Below are positions 52,123 through 61,887 of a stretch of 64,000 nucleotides of DNA, piece after piece. The notes beneath the pieces are model-generated. The model worked only from the letters and a program-made list of their open reading frames with translations. It made no database searches and had not been told where the DNA came from. The translations under genes and the position numbers were made by a program. This stretch comes from an uncultured Erythrobacter sp. (GTDB taxonomy: Bacteria; Pseudomonadota; Alphaproteobacteria; Sphingomonadales; Sphingomonadaceae): positions 2,055,501-2,119,500 of the forward strand of contig CANLAD010000001.1 of assembly GCA_947488755.1 (NCBI GenBank). The letters are read 5' to 3'. Positions within the stretch are counted from its first letter, which is position 1. Every line of letters begins with the position of its first letter.

Positions 52123-52871
52123 ACAAGCACTTCCTCCTTTTGCCCGTCGGCCTTGCCGTCACACTCGGTGGCCTCGCTCTCGCCCAAAGCGCGCCCGAAG
52201 GCATCGACCTCGAAGCGATCCGCGAGCGCGCGGCCGAACATGCTGACGATGCGCAGGCGCTCAGCACCAATGTCCGCCAACGCGCCGAGGCGCTGAGCGA
52301 GGACGCACAGGCTATCCAGGCGCAGGCGCAGGCCAATCGCGCAGCCTATGCCGACAGCATCAAGGCAGTCGAGACCGACGCCGTCCTCGACTTCGACGCG
52401 ATGATCGCGGGACAAGCTGCGGCCGAGAGGGCATCGCTCGGGGGAGGCCCGCGCTTCATTGCCTTTGCCAGCCTGTCGATGCCGCCCGAGGCGCTGAAGG
52501 CACTGGTCCATGACATGACCAGGGCTGGTGGCGTCACCGTGCTGCGCGGCTTCCCGCAAGGAAACAGCGAGGCGTTCAAGAAGCGCCTGGCTGCCATCTG
52601 GAGCAGCCGCGACGCAGCCGGGTCGCTTGGCATCGATCCGCGGCTGTTCCGCGCGCTCAACATCGAGGCCGCGCCGAGCTTCGTCATGCTGAGCACCGAG
52701 TTCAGTCCCTGCGACGGGTTCGATTGCACCAGCGAGGTGCCGCCGCACGACCGCATCGCCGGCAACATCAGCGTGGGCGAAGTCCTCGAGACCTTTGCCT
52801 CGGGCAATGGTCCGGGCGCGGAGCTTGCACGCCTCCATCTGCGCCAGCTCTCGAGGGAGGAACGGCCATGA
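52119..52871 (+). CDS. trbC: Type-F pilin assembly protein TrbC
   Basis: 250 residues from the ATG overlapping the traU stop. Signal peptide of about 20 residues (ends ALAQ), then an acidic Ala/Gln-rich helical spacer (about 25-100). A TrbC_Ftype thioredoxin-like domain follows (FIAFASLSMPPEALKALVHD; GVTVLRGFPQGN; IEAAPSFVML). In F, TrbC works with TraW. It lacks a CxxC site, as usual for the family. Confidence 0.9.
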   Translation: MNKHFLLLPVGLAVTLGGLALAQSAPEGIDLEAIRERAAEHADDAQALSTNVRQRAEALSEDAQAIQAQAQANRAAYADSIKAVETDAVLDFDAMIAGQAAAERASLGGGPRFIAFASLSMPPEALKALVHDMTRAGGVTVLRGFPQGNSEAFKKRLAAIWSSRDAAGSLGIDPRLFRALNIEAAPSFVMLSTEFSPCDGFDCTSEVPPHDRIAGNISVGEVLETFASGNGPGAELARLHLRQLSREERP

Positions 52872-54601
52872 CCGGCAGAACCCTCGCCAATCTCCTTGCG
52901 GCACTCGTCGCCCTCACCGGCGCGGCTTCCATTCACGCTCAGACCCGCGATGCAGCAAGAGCCGACGGCAAGGACTTTGCCACCGAGCTGCTGGGCGAAG
53001 CGCGCGATGCCGCCACGACCAATCCCGACGCGGCGCGCGTTCCCAATTTCGATCCGCAAGCGACGCGCGACCTGCAGGAACTTGCCCGCGATCCCGACCA
53101 GATCGAGGCCCGCGGACGCAGCGCCGCGACGACCAGCACGCCAATGCGGACGATCCGTGACAGCATGGCCAATCGCGCAAGGTTCGAGCCGAACGAGATC
53201 GAGGACGTGATCGCCCGCAGCCTCGCGATCAATGAGACGCCGCTCGACTACACCAGCGGCATGGCAATTTCGGGCAGCCAAAGGGCCTGCGTTCCGCTGC
53301 CACCTGGTTCGGGGGCGGCGGGCACATATACCGCGACCTGCAATACGGGCACACGGATCGATCAGTCGGCAGGCCAATGCACGGTCCCGCTCGTCGCCGC
53401 GGTCACCCGGCGCCCCCAGTATCATTACCTTTGCAGCCCATTGGGCAGCTTCAACCTGTCAGGCGAGCCGGATTGCGAAGAGTTTTCGGGCGCTCTTTGC
53501 CGGGTGACCGGACACCGCGATGGTCCTTGCTTGCAGTGGGGATGGTCCGGCGGCCGCAAGTGGTGCACCGAGCCCGGTGATCCGCTTACCGAGCTGACCT
53601 GCGACGAAGAGGTCGCAGGACAAACGACCTACCGCATCGCCACGGCGACCACGGTCACGACGACCCCTGACGAAAGCCAGTGCACAGGTCTTGCGGACAA
53701 TAGCGATTGCACGCTGGACGCACAGATCTGCACCGATGCCGATCCGCAGACCCGCGTAGTCGATGGCGTCTCTGTCACACGCCCATGCTGGGAATGGCGA
53801 CGCAATTACACCTGCATCGCCCGCGAAGCGGCGACCGACTGCTCCGACATCAAAAGCCAGGGCACCTGCCGCTTTGTCCGCGAGGAATGCCTCACCGACG
53901 AAGACCCCTGCGAGACCTGGGAGCGCATCTACGAGTGCCCGCTTCCCGGGAACGACAGCTCCACCCAGTATGTCTGCGAAGGTGATGTCTATTGCATCGA
54001 CGGCAGCTGCGAGACGATCGAGCGCACCGCGAACGATGAGTTCAAGGATGCCGTCACCGCCCTCCATGCGATGAACGAGGCCCGCGGCCAGTTCGATCCC
54101 GAGACGCTGACACTGTTCCGGGGCACGCGTAACACCTGCTCCTCCAAGGTCTTCGGCGTGCTCAACTGCTGCAAGGGTAAGGGTTTCCCGCTCATCCCCG
54201 GGATCAGCCTCTTGGTCGCGCTCGGCTGCAACCGCGAGGAAGTGCTGCTCCACGAACGCGATGCGCAGGGGCTGTGCGCTTATGTGGGGACCTATTGCTC
54301 GGACAAGTTCCTCGGCGTCTGCCTGACCAAGAAGAAGGTTTACTGCTGCTTCGAAAGCAAGCTCTCGCGGATCCTGCAGGAACAGGGCCGGCGCCAGCTG
54401 CCCAAGCCTTGGGACAAGCCCAAGGAAGAGCAGTGCGAGGGGTTCACACTCTACGAATTCGGCCGGCTCGACCTCAGCCAGATGGATTTCAGCGAGGTCT
54501 ATGCCGAGTTCACCGAGGCTGCGCGGCTTCCCGACGAGCTCGAGACCAGCATCCTCATCCAGCAGAAAATCGAAGACTATTACGCAAGGAGTGGCCAATG
54601 A
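52868..54601 (+). CDS. traN: Mating-pair stabilisation protein TraN
   Basis: 577 residues, signal peptide of about 24 residues (ends IHAQ). The mature protein has a helical N-terminal part and then a very Cys-rich body, including FGVLNCCKGKGFPLIPGISL, CAYVGTYCSDKFLGVCLTKK and VYCCFESKLSRILQEQGRRQ, the conserved TraN C-terminal core. TraN is the outer-membrane adhesin that recognises the recipient surface. The variable central region (about 220-400) probably sets recipient specificity. Confidence 0.92.
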   Translation: MTGRTLANLLAALVALTGAASIHAQTRDAARADGKDFATELLGEARDAATTNPDAARVPNFDPQATRDLQELARDPDQIEARGRSAATTSTPMRTIRDSMANRARFEPNEIEDVIARSLAINETPLDYTSGMAISGSQRACVPLPPGSGAAGTYTATCNTGTRIDQSAGQCTVPLVAAVTRRPQYHYLCSPLGSFNLSGEPDCEEFSGALCRVTGHRDGPCLQWGWSGGRKWCTEPGDPLTELTCDEEVAGQTTYRIATATTVTTTPDESQCTGLADNSDCTLDAQICTDADPQTRVVDGVSVTRPCWEWRRNYTCIAREAATDCSDIKSQGTCRFVREECLTDEDPCETWERIYECPLPGNDSSTQYVCEGDVYCIDGSCETIERTANDEFKDAVTALHAMNEARGQFDPETLTLFRGTRNTCSSKVFGVLNCCKGKGFPLIPGISLLVALGCNREEVLLHERDAQGLCAYVGTYCSDKFLGVCLTKKKVYCCFESKLSRILQEQGRRQLPKPWDKPKEEQCEGFTLYEFGRLDLSQMDFSEVYAEFTEAARLPDELETSILIQQKIEDYYARSGQ

Positions 54602-55428
54602 CGCGCCGCCAATCACTGCCGATGCTGGCGCTCCCAGTATTCGCCATGTGTCTCGCTGCACTGCTTCCCGTTCGGGCAGTTGCCCAGCAAGCGCGCCAGG
54701 CAGTGCCAACTGCCTCGGCAGACAGCCTTTACTGCGAGCAGCGGAGGCTCGGCTACTGGTTCTATTGCGTCAGGCCGGAGCCGAAAGCTGAGCCGCAGAT
54801 GGCGCCGCCACCGGCCCCCGTAACCGCCACGCAGGAGCTCGACGCGGTCACGGGGGAACTGCGCGAGCTCAAGGCGCGCGCGATCCTCTATCCGACGCCG
54901 GAAAACGTCACCGCCTATATCCGCTTCCAGCGTGCCCAGCTCGACCGGGCTTCGCTGTTCTCCGATGTCTGGCAGCGCGCGATCTGGCAGGATCCCGAGC
55001 TCGACTACACGCTCGAAAGACCGGTCGGCGCGCTCGCCAAGAAGCAATGGCAGGACGCGCGCGCTGCCGACCGCGACGCGGTGATGGCAAGGCTCTCCGA
55101 ACGCTATGGACTGTTCTACTTCTTCGCCCAGACCTGCGGCGCGTGCGAAGTGATGAGCCCTATCGTGCGCTCGGTGGCGGACCGCTGGCATATCACTGTC
55201 CGGGCGATCTCGACCGATGGCGGACCGTCCCGGCACTTCCCCGACTACAAGGTCGAAAGCGGCCAGCGGCCGCGCATGGGGCTCGAACCCGGCATTACCC
55301 CGGCGCTCGTGCTGTGGGACAGCGTGGCCAGGCGCCCGATCCCGATCGGATACGGCGTGCTGTCGGCCGACGAGCTGCAGGACCGCATCTACCTCCTCAC
55401 CTCGAAGGAAGCCGGACATGATTACTAG
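54598..55428 (+). CDS. traF: Conjugative transfer protein TraF (thioredoxin-like)
   Basis: 276 residues from the ATG overlapping the traN stop. Signal peptide of about 29 residues, then the TraF domain with SLYCEQRRLGYWFYC and a thioredoxin-fold half containing FFAQTCGACEVMSPIV. The CGAC retains both Cys, whereas many TraF proteins have lost them, so it may be redox-active. The C-terminal GITPALVLWDSVARRPIPIG is typical. Overlaps traH by 11 bases. Confidence 0.9.
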   Translation: MTRRQSLPMLALPVFAMCLAALLPVRAVAQQARQAVPTASADSLYCEQRRLGYWFYCVRPEPKAEPQMAPPPAPVTATQELDAVTGELRELKARAILYPTPENVTAYIRFQRAQLDRASLFSDVWQRAIWQDPELDYTLERPVGALAKKQWQDARAADRDAVMARLSERYGLFYFFAQTCGACEVMSPIVRSVADRWHITVRAISTDGGPSRHFPDYKVESGQRPRMGLEPGITPALVLWDSVARRPIPIGYGVLSADELQDRIYLLTSKEAGHDY

Positions 55429-56854
55429 CATCCGCAATGCGGCGCTCAGCATAGCTGCCGCCAGCATGGTCGCGTCCCCCATCGCCGCAAACGTCGGCGA
55501 CAGCATGGACCGTTTCATGGACGACATGGGCGCTGCGGCCAATGTCACCGGGCCGAGCGCGTTCGAAGGACAGTCGGCGGGCTATTACAGTCTCGGCAAT
55601 GTCTGGACGCGCTTTCCGCAGAAGACGACCAACATCGCCAATCTCCAGCTGCCGCGTGCCCGCGCTGGTTGCGGCGGTATCGATATCTTCGCAGGGTCCT
55701 TCTCCTTCATCAACGCAAGCGAGATGGTCGCGCTCTTGAAGGCCGTCGCCAACAATGCGGTGGGGTTCGCCTTTAGTCTGGCGATCGATACCGTCTGCCC
55801 CGAGTGCTCGAAGATCATGCAGGAGTTCAGCCAGAAGGCGCAGCTCATGAACAATCTTTCGATCAACTCCTGCGAGATGGCGCAGGGGCTGGTCGGCGGC
55901 GTCTGGCCCAAGGGCGATCTCGCCGACAAGGCGATCTGCGAAGCAATCGGCAATTCCGAAGGCATCTTCACAGACTATGCCGCTGCCAAGCACGGTTGCG
56001 GAACGCGCGGCCAGCGCGCCTCGACCAACGAGAGTGGCGGCGCCGACTATGCTGACGTCAATCCCGGTGTGCCGCGCAATTACACCTGGCATGTCCTCAA
56101 GCAGAGCGCCTTCTTCAACCCTGGTGGCACCTTCGACCGCGACCTCGCCGAGTATGCGATGACGCTCATTGGCACGGTGATCTACGTGCCGCCTCGCGAC
56201 GACGAGCCGGGCAAGTTCGTGCCTTTCGCAGGCGATGCCTCCTCGACGCTGGTGACCGCACTGCTCGACGGGACGCAGGGCCAGTCGGTGCGGGTGTTCC
56301 AGTGCGACGAGCCCGACCAGTGCCTCAACCCGACCTTCCAGCAGATGAGCCTGTCGAGCGCAAAGGCCATCCGGCCCCGCGTTGCCCGGCTAATCGGCAG
56401 CATGGTCGAGGCCATCCGCAGCGACACAGCGATCGGCGACGAGGAGAAGGAGCTGCTTCAGGTGGCATCGGTGCCGCTCTACAAGATCCTCACCGTTCAG
56501 GCGGCCTATGGTCGCGGGATGGCAACCGACGACCGCGACACGCTGGCCGAGATCGCCAGCATCGATCTCCTCTATGCCATCCTCGAACGGATCACCGCAG
56601 AGGCCGGACGCTCGATGGCGAGCTTCATTGCGGCCGATGAAGCGAAACTCGCGATCTGGCGCGCTCAGGTCGCCGAGGTCCGGTCAAGCCTCGCCCAGCG
56701 GCAAGCGACCGGACAGGCGCGGGTCTCGGCGATCATGCAGATCATCGAGAAGACGGCGATGATCGAGAATATGCTCGCCGCCTCAATGTCACCGTCGATG
56801 GCCGCCGCGCTCGACTGGTCGCGCGGGATGCAGTCCCGCTCGATCGTTCCATAA
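55418..56854 (+). CDS. traH: Conjugative pilus assembly protein TraH
   Basis: 478 residues. The signal peptide is about residues 1-24. TraH features: GYYSLGNVWTRFPQKTTNIA, PRARAGCGGIDIFAGSFSFI, DTVCPECSKIM and INSCEMAQGLVGG with conserved Cys, and a helical C-terminus. It acts in the periplasm/outer membrane in pilus assembly and mating-pair stabilisation. Its N-terminus overlaps traF, and 12 bases separate it from traG. Confidence 0.93.
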   Translation: MITSIRNAALSIAAASMVASPIAANVGDSMDRFMDDMGAAANVTGPSAFEGQSAGYYSLGNVWTRFPQKTTNIANLQLPRARAGCGGIDIFAGSFSFINASEMVALLKAVANNAVGFAFSLAIDTVCPECSKIMQEFSQKAQLMNNLSINSCEMAQGLVGGVWPKGDLADKAICEAIGNSEGIFTDYAAAKHGCGTRGQRASTNESGGADYADVNPGVPRNYTWHVLKQSAFFNPGGTFDRDLAEYAMTLIGTVIYVPPRDDEPGKFVPFAGDASSTLVTALLDGTQGQSVRVFQCDEPDQCLNPTFQQMSLSSAKAIRPRVARLIGSMVEAIRSDTAIGDEEKELLQVASVPLYKILTVQAAYGRGMATDDRDTLAEIASIDLLYAILERITAEAGRSMASFIAADEAKLAIWRAQVAEVRSSLAQRQATGQARVSAIMQIIEKTAMIENMLAASMSPSMAAALDWSRGMQSRSIVP

Positions 56855-56866
56855 GGGTCAGGCAGC

Positions 56867-59578
56867 ATGGTCGAGATTTTCACGGTCGGCGGCGGCGAGT
56901 ATATCGTCAATGTCCTCAACGCCGTTGCCGCCTGGACCGGTGCGGGCGGCTACAAGAGCCTCATTCAGGTCGCGCTGGTGATGGGCATGGTGCTCGCGGT
57001 CATCGTGGTCGCGTTCAACCAGGACTGGCGTGCCTGGCTCAACTGGTTCCTCGGTGCGACGCTCATCTACATGTGCCTGATGGTGCCGCGCATGGACGTC
57101 CATGTGACCGACCGGGTCAATCCCAGCCTTGCACCGGCAACGGTGGCCAATGTCCCGCTCGGGCTCGCCCTGATGGCAAGCTTCACCAGTCAGGCGGGGG
57201 ACTATCTGACCCGCTCTGCCGAGCTCGTATTCGGCCTGCCGGACGACCTCAACTACTCCAAGAACGGCATGATCTATGGCGCGCGGTTGCTCGAATCGAC
57301 GCGCAGCTTGCGCATTTCGGATCCGGAGTTTGCTGCGAACTTCGACGAGCATGTCCGGCAATGCGTGTTCTACGATCTGCTGCTCGGCCGCTATTCGATG
57401 AAGGAGCTGTCCGAGAGCGATGACATCTGGACGACGATCGCGCCGGGCAGCGCGGCGCGCGCGCAGAAATTCCTGACCCGGCAGGCCGACGATAGTGTGA
57501 CGGCCTCGATCATCACCTGCCGCGAAGCCTACACCGCGCTGTCTGGGCAATGGGCGAGCCTCATTGACGAGATGACGCTTGTCGCAGGGCGTCAGCTTTA
57601 TCCGCGCCAGACCGAAGCACTCGCCAAGGCCAAGCTCATGGCCGATCTCCCGATTGCCTATCAGTATCTCACCGGCATCTCGCGCAGCGCGAGCGACATT
57701 TTCCGCCAAGTGCTGACGATCAATGCCATGAACCAGGCCATGCATGGCTTTGCAGGGGCGAGCGGCACGGGCAGTATCGACGTCTTCGCGCAGACCCGGG
57801 CCGATATTCAGACAGAGCGGACCTATTCCTCGATCGCGCACAACGCGATGAAATGGGTGCCGATCCTCAATGTCGTGCTGACGGTAGTGTTCTACGCGCT
57901 GTTTCCTGTCCTGTTTCCGCTGTTCCTGATGCCGCGGACCGGACCCATTGCATTGAGAGGTTACGTCACCGGCTTCTTTTACCTTGCGGCGTGGGGACCG
58001 CTCTTCGTCATCCTGCACATGATCCTGATGTTCAAAGGCGCGGGCGATGTCGCCGCCGCTGGCGGCAGCACGGGGCTCAGCCTCGCGACCTTTGCCGGCA
58101 TGAGCGACGTCAACAGCGATATCGGCATCCTGGCGGGCTATCTTGTCGCCTCGATCCCGTTCCTTGCCGGCGGGGTGGCGCGTGGTGCGCTGGCGATCTC
58201 GGGCCAGGCAACGAGCTATCTCAACCCGAGTCAAAACGCGGCCGAGGAAGCCTCGCGCGAAGCGAGCACCGGCAATGTCTCGCTCGGCAATTCGAACATC
58301 GACAATTCGACGGTGTTTTCCCGCCAGTTTGCCCAGGGCAATCTTGCACCCAACATCGCCTATGGCGCGGCACAGACGCGTGGTTTCAGCGACAGCGGCA
58401 CGCAGACCACCAGCTTCCCCGATGGAGAGTTCGCTGCTGTCCCGAATTCAAGCTATCCGTTCACGCCGACACTGGGGCAGGACTTCACCGGCCGCCTCGG
58501 AACGATGGCAAGCCAGAGCCGGACGCAGAGCGAGACCTATGCCAACCTCGCCCAGCAATCGACGAGCTCTGCGCTCACCCGCTTCAGCGAGATCCGCAAC
58601 GCCTACAGCCAGGGTCAGAGCTCCGACACGGTCAGCGGCGTCGGTACGAACGACAGCATCGGTACGGCATTCAGCGAAGTCGACAATGCCTCAAGGACGC
58701 TCCAGCAGCAGTTTGGCCTGTCCCGGCGCGCGTCTGATGACATCACGGTTTCATGGTTTCTCAATGGCGAAGCAGGAGCCGGAGCAAAGGTCGAGGGCGG
58801 TGTATTGAACGCGCAGGCGGGAGTCCGAGGCGGCCGCAACCAGTCATGGACCGACAGCGATATCGGGATCGCCTCGGAAGATCGCGGCAGGATCATGGGT
58901 ACGCTGCGGCAGCTTTCGGATAGCCGCAACTGGTCGAATACGCGTGAAGGTTTCCTGCGCGAGACGAGCTCAAGCTCGGTATCACAGGTATCGAGCAGCT
59001 CGTGGGGTCTCAGCCGATCGCTGACCGAAGCCGAGAGCTACACGCGGGAGGCGCGTCGGGCCGAAGAGATGGCCAGCCGGCTCGAGAATCAGGCCAGCTG
59101 GTACGAGGCCAACAGCGCCGCAGGCACGCTGAACTTGAGCCAGGCCTATCGCGAATGGGGCATGGCCGAGATCGAAGCCAATCGCGACTACTACGGGCCA
59201 GTGCGCTTCGATGACGTCGAGTTCCAGATGAGCGCACGCGGCCAGCAGCTGCAATCTCGGTTTGTCGAGAGCTATGCTGATCGGCTGCAGGACGACATCG
59301 AAGCCGACCTTTCATTGCCGGACTTCGCTCCTGTCAGCCGCCCCGGGATCGGGAGTGCGGGCCAGGTACGCGCAAGGGGAGCCGTAGGTTCTGCGAGCGG
59401 TCCTTCAATGCCCAACGCTCCTGATCGGTCTGGCATCACCGATGAGGTCGAGCGGGTTGGCCAGCAGGGTCGTGGAAGGATTGGTACCGTTCGAGGTTAC
59501 CTGGACGGCCAAACGCAGGGCGCCACAGGCTCAAGCGAGGAGGCTGCAGACGACGTCAAAGAATGGGGCAATAGATAG
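56867..59578 (+). CDS. traG: Mating-pair stabilisation and entry-exclusion protein TraG
   Basis: 903 residues. Membrane segments near residues 20-75 and 325-440 define the TraG_N domain (NWFLGATLIYMCLMVPRMDV; YALFPVLFPLFLMPRTGPIA). A long Ser/Gln/Asn-rich periplasmic or translocated domain follows (about 450-903), with repeats of SSS/QS and a helical stretch near 710-790. In F the N-terminal part assembles pili and the C-terminal part stabilises mating pairs and is read by the exclusion protein. Last gene of the plus-strand operon. Confidence 0.92.
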   Translation: MVEIFTVGGGEYIVNVLNAVAAWTGAGGYKSLIQVALVMGMVLAVIVVAFNQDWRAWLNWFLGATLIYMCLMVPRMDVHVTDRVNPSLAPATVANVPLGLALMASFTSQAGDYLTRSAELVFGLPDDLNYSKNGMIYGARLLESTRSLRISDPEFAANFDEHVRQCVFYDLLLGRYSMKELSESDDIWTTIAPGSAARAQKFLTRQADDSVTASIITCREAYTALSGQWASLIDEMTLVAGRQLYPRQTEALAKAKLMADLPIAYQYLTGISRSASDIFRQVLTINAMNQAMHGFAGASGTGSIDVFAQTRADIQTERTYSSIAHNAMKWVPILNVVLTVVFYALFPVLFPLFLMPRTGPIALRGYVTGFFYLAAWGPLFVILHMILMFKGAGDVAAAGGSTGLSLATFAGMSDVNSDIGILAGYLVASIPFLAGGVARGALAISGQATSYLNPSQNAAEEASREASTGNVSLGNSNIDNSTVFSRQFAQGNLAPNIAYGAAQTRGFSDSGTQTTSFPDGEFAAVPNSSYPFTPTLGQDFTGRLGTMASQSRTQSETYANLAQQSTSSALTRFSEIRNAYSQGQSSDTVSGVGTNDSIGTAFSEVDNASRTLQQQFGLSRRASDDITVSWFLNGEAGAGAKVEGGVLNAQAGVRGGRNQSWTDSDIGIASEDRGRIMGTLRQLSDSRNWSNTREGFLRETSSSSVSQVSSSSWGLSRSLTEAESYTREARRAEEMASRLENQASWYEANSAAGTLNLSQAYREWGMAEIEANRDYYGPVRFDDVEFQMSARGQQLQSRFVESYADRLQDDIEADLSLPDFAPVSRPGIGSAGQVRARGAVGSASGPSMPNAPDRSGITDEVERVGQQGRGRIGTVRGYLDGQTQGATGSSEEAADDVKEWGNR

Positions 59579-59788
59579 TTACAGCACGAAATCCTGCAGA
59601 ATGACGAATACGGCGAATGCGACGATCACCAGCCCGAGAAGCCAAAGGCCTCGTCGCTCCCATGGATCTGCGAGCGCCTTCTTCCAGCGGTATTCCATAC
59701 GCCTATTCTCGGAGATCGCACGATCGATCTCCTGCAGACCTTCCCAGTGATGTTCCGAATTCTGCGTGGGGTCGTTGCGCCCTGCCAT
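59579..59788 (-). CDS. Small C-tail membrane protein, unknown
   Basis: 69 residues from MAGRNDPTQ (an earlier in-frame ATG at 59836 adds 16 residues). A charged N-terminal helix (RAISENRRMEYRWKKALADP) precedes one C-terminal membrane segment (GLWLLGLVIVAFAVFVILQ). It ends immediately beside the traG stop on the opposite strand. No homology recognised. By size and place it could be an exclusion or accessory protein. Confidence 0.55.
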   Translation of the reverse strand: MAGRNDPTQNSEHHWEGLQEIDRAISENRRMEYRWKKALADPWERRGLWLLGLVIVAFAVFVILQDFVL

Positions 59789-59913
59789 GACTTTCTCCAA
59801 TCGAGGCGAGTTTAATGTATGAAAATCGCGACACAAAGCCCGTTTTTGGCTTTAATGCATCGATTTTGAAGCATTATCGCAGCGGCAATCACCGAGGTTC
59901 TCGGGGCATCTTA

Positions 59914-61887
59914 CTAGTCGATCCGCTGCACGAAATCCCCGTGAGACTTGGCAACGGCCTCGATGACTTTCGCGACTTCGCTTTGGGGGTCTCGAAGCGT
60001 GATCACCAGTGTATCGATCGGCCTAGTCAAGGCAATCATGACCCATTGCCACGCGACGCGGCTAGCCCGCTCATTCGGGTCAAGGAAACCATAACTAGAG
60101 GTGTCTTGTCGGAGCGAGGCATCGAACTTGCGATGCCAGAATTCGTCGAGCCCATCGAGCACCGTGACCCAACCCTCTAGACCTCGGCAAGATTCGTACT
60201 GGACGATCCTCGCCGTTTCGAGCGAGCGCGGGAAGTCTTTCCTGGCAGCCCGGTTGACCGCGTCCCAGGTAGCCAGACCCTCGAGCTCGAATTGGTTGGC
60301 GAGGTTCGACCTTGGCCCATTTTGCGAGCCGACCACTTCCGAGGCTGGCACGCAGTGCAAGAAGTCTACCAGGGAATTCCCGGTTGTCTGGGCTTCTACC
60401 AGCAAGGCCTGCCTAGTCGGGCCGAGTGACGTGTACGGCTCGTAAGAGACGAGGACCTTCCCACCAGCGGCTTCGTCGCTCGGCTCGATGGACCAGTTAA
60501 GGCCTGCATTCTCGGCCATGGCATTGGCAAATACGCCGAGATTTCGTTTCATGCGCAAGCAACGAGCCAAGCTCTTCTCTGATACATTCTCCTTCCCGCC
60601 TGCCGCCGAGTGCCAGTTCGTCCTCTCCCCGCGCACGAGCTGATCAAGCCCGTCGGCGACTAGGATCGTCGAAGGGTCATAAAGGCGGGTAAGAAGGTCT
60701 GCCTCTGCTTGTGGCCAGTCCTGGCCCTCGTCCACGAGAACGACGTCGAAATCGAGCAGGGATTGCTCGGCGTCTTTCGCTTTCGAGATGTCAGAGGCAG
60801 ACACGGTACCCATGTCAATCCATTCAAGGGCGGTCGCGCACTTGCCAACGTACGCATCGAAGTCGTCCTCGGCTTCCTCCTCTTCCAATCCGAGCCGGTT
60901 CAGCCACGTGTAAACGAAAGACATGACTGTCTTGACTTCGACACCACCGCCGTCCGAGGCCCCTGGAATGCGCAGGAGTGCGAGTAAGCGGGTAATATCG
61001 GCAGCCAAGGCCACGTTGTAGGTGAGGACAATGCATCGTCGGCCATGACCAACGAATGCCTCGTGGGCAGCCTGCAAGAGCATGATGGTCTTGCCTGTGC
61101 CACCGTGCCCCTTGAGGCGAACCATGTGCTGGCCCAAAAGTTCGGCCAGGTCCTTCGCCTCGGAGCGGCGCGCTGCAATTCGGTCCATCTTCGCCCGGTC
61201 GAGCTTCGAAGGGACGATCGCCCTGAAAATCGATGCCTCGAGAACCTTGCGGGCTTTGGTCATCGGGATCGAAGAAAGGACAAAGTCCCGACCGAACTTT
61301 CGGACGCCGTTCACACCCGTGACCGCGGTCAAGAAATCGGACCCGCTAAACCCGAAGGCAACCGCGCCCGCTTCGGGCACCGATTTTCCGTTGGAGATCG
61401 GCAGCGCGGGAATGCCTTGCAGCGCGACACAACGGTAAACCCAAGTCGAGAGATGTTGGTGCTCGAAGTACTTGGCTAGCGCGTGGACCTGATCGATGTT
61501 CTGGCCGGTGGCGCTCTTCCATCCCTCGGGGTAACGAACCGTGACCTCGTCACCGGCGACGTTGATCCCCCCGGCATCGTGCCCCTTGACCTCGACGGCC
61601 ACCACTAGGTTCTCGACCTTTACCTTGACACTGCCCAACCGCTTGCCGTCCTGGTCGTGCAAGGCCTTGCGCGGGACGAAGTAGCGCGGCTTGGCGAAAA
61701 CGCCAGCGACGACGATATCGACATCGCTGACCTTGTAGCCTGCCAGTTTCGCGTTCGGCGCGATCTTTACGTGTTCGAGTTCGGAGGGAGACTCCCTCAA
61801 ACCCGGCCAGAGCTTTGCAAGCGCATCGGAAATGGCGACTGCCGCGTCGTATTCCTCGGTCCCTTCTTCGCCTATGATCTCGATCAC
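59914..61887 (-). CDS. PD-(D/E)XK-type nuclease fused to SF1 (UvrD-like) helicase
   Basis: 657 residues. The N-terminal nuclease-related domain (about 1-140) shows Asp57 in KVSDVDIVV and Glu99-Val-Lys101 in VAVEVKGH, a PD-(D/E)XK/NERD-like layout. The helicase domain has Walker A GHGGTGKT at residues 260-267 and a motif II DEGQD in [18 protein letters not shown]. Near the C-terminus are ALTRP (motif VI-like) and [20 protein letters not shown] (motif V-like). The start overlaps the upstream DUF1998 helicase stop by four bases, so both proteins are made together. Likely a nucleic-acid-directed defence or repair module carried with the conjugative element. No named system assigned. Confidence 0.82.
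   Translation of the reverse strand: MIEIIGEEGTEEYDAAVAISDALAKLWPGLRESPSELEHVKIAPNAKLAGYKVSDVDIVVAGVFAKPRYFVPRKALHDQDGKRLGSVKVKVENLVVAVEVKGHDAGGINVAGDEVTVRYPEGWKSATGQNIDQVHALAKYFEHQHLSTWVYRCVALQGIPALPISNGKSVPEAGAVAFGFSGSDFLTAVTGVNGVRKFGRDFVLSSIPMTKARKVLEASIFRAIVPSKLDRAKMDRIAARRSEAKDLAELLGQHMVRLKGHGGTGKTIMLLQAAHEAFVGHGRRCIVLTYNVALAADITRLLALLRIPGASDGGGVEVKTVMSFVYTWLNRLGLEEEEAEDDFDAYVGKCATALEWIDMGTVSASDISKAKDAEQSLLDFDVVLVDEGQDWPQAEADLLTRLYDPSTILVADGLDQLVRGERTNWHSAAGGKENVSEKSLARCLRMKRNLGVFANAMAENAGLNWSIEPSDEAAGGKVLVSYEPYTSLGPTRQALLVEAQTTGNSLVDFLHCVPASEVVGSQNGPRSNLANQFELEGLATWDAVNRAARKDFPRSLETARIVQYESCRGLEGWVTVLDGLDEFWHRKFDASLRQDTSSYGFLDPNERASRVAWQWVMIALTRPIDTLVITLRDPQSEVAKVIEAVAKSHGDFVQRID

Noticed and set aside
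56858..58234. 458-codon minus-strand frame opposite traG
   Set aside because: Shadow; traG has the expected membrane segments and position.
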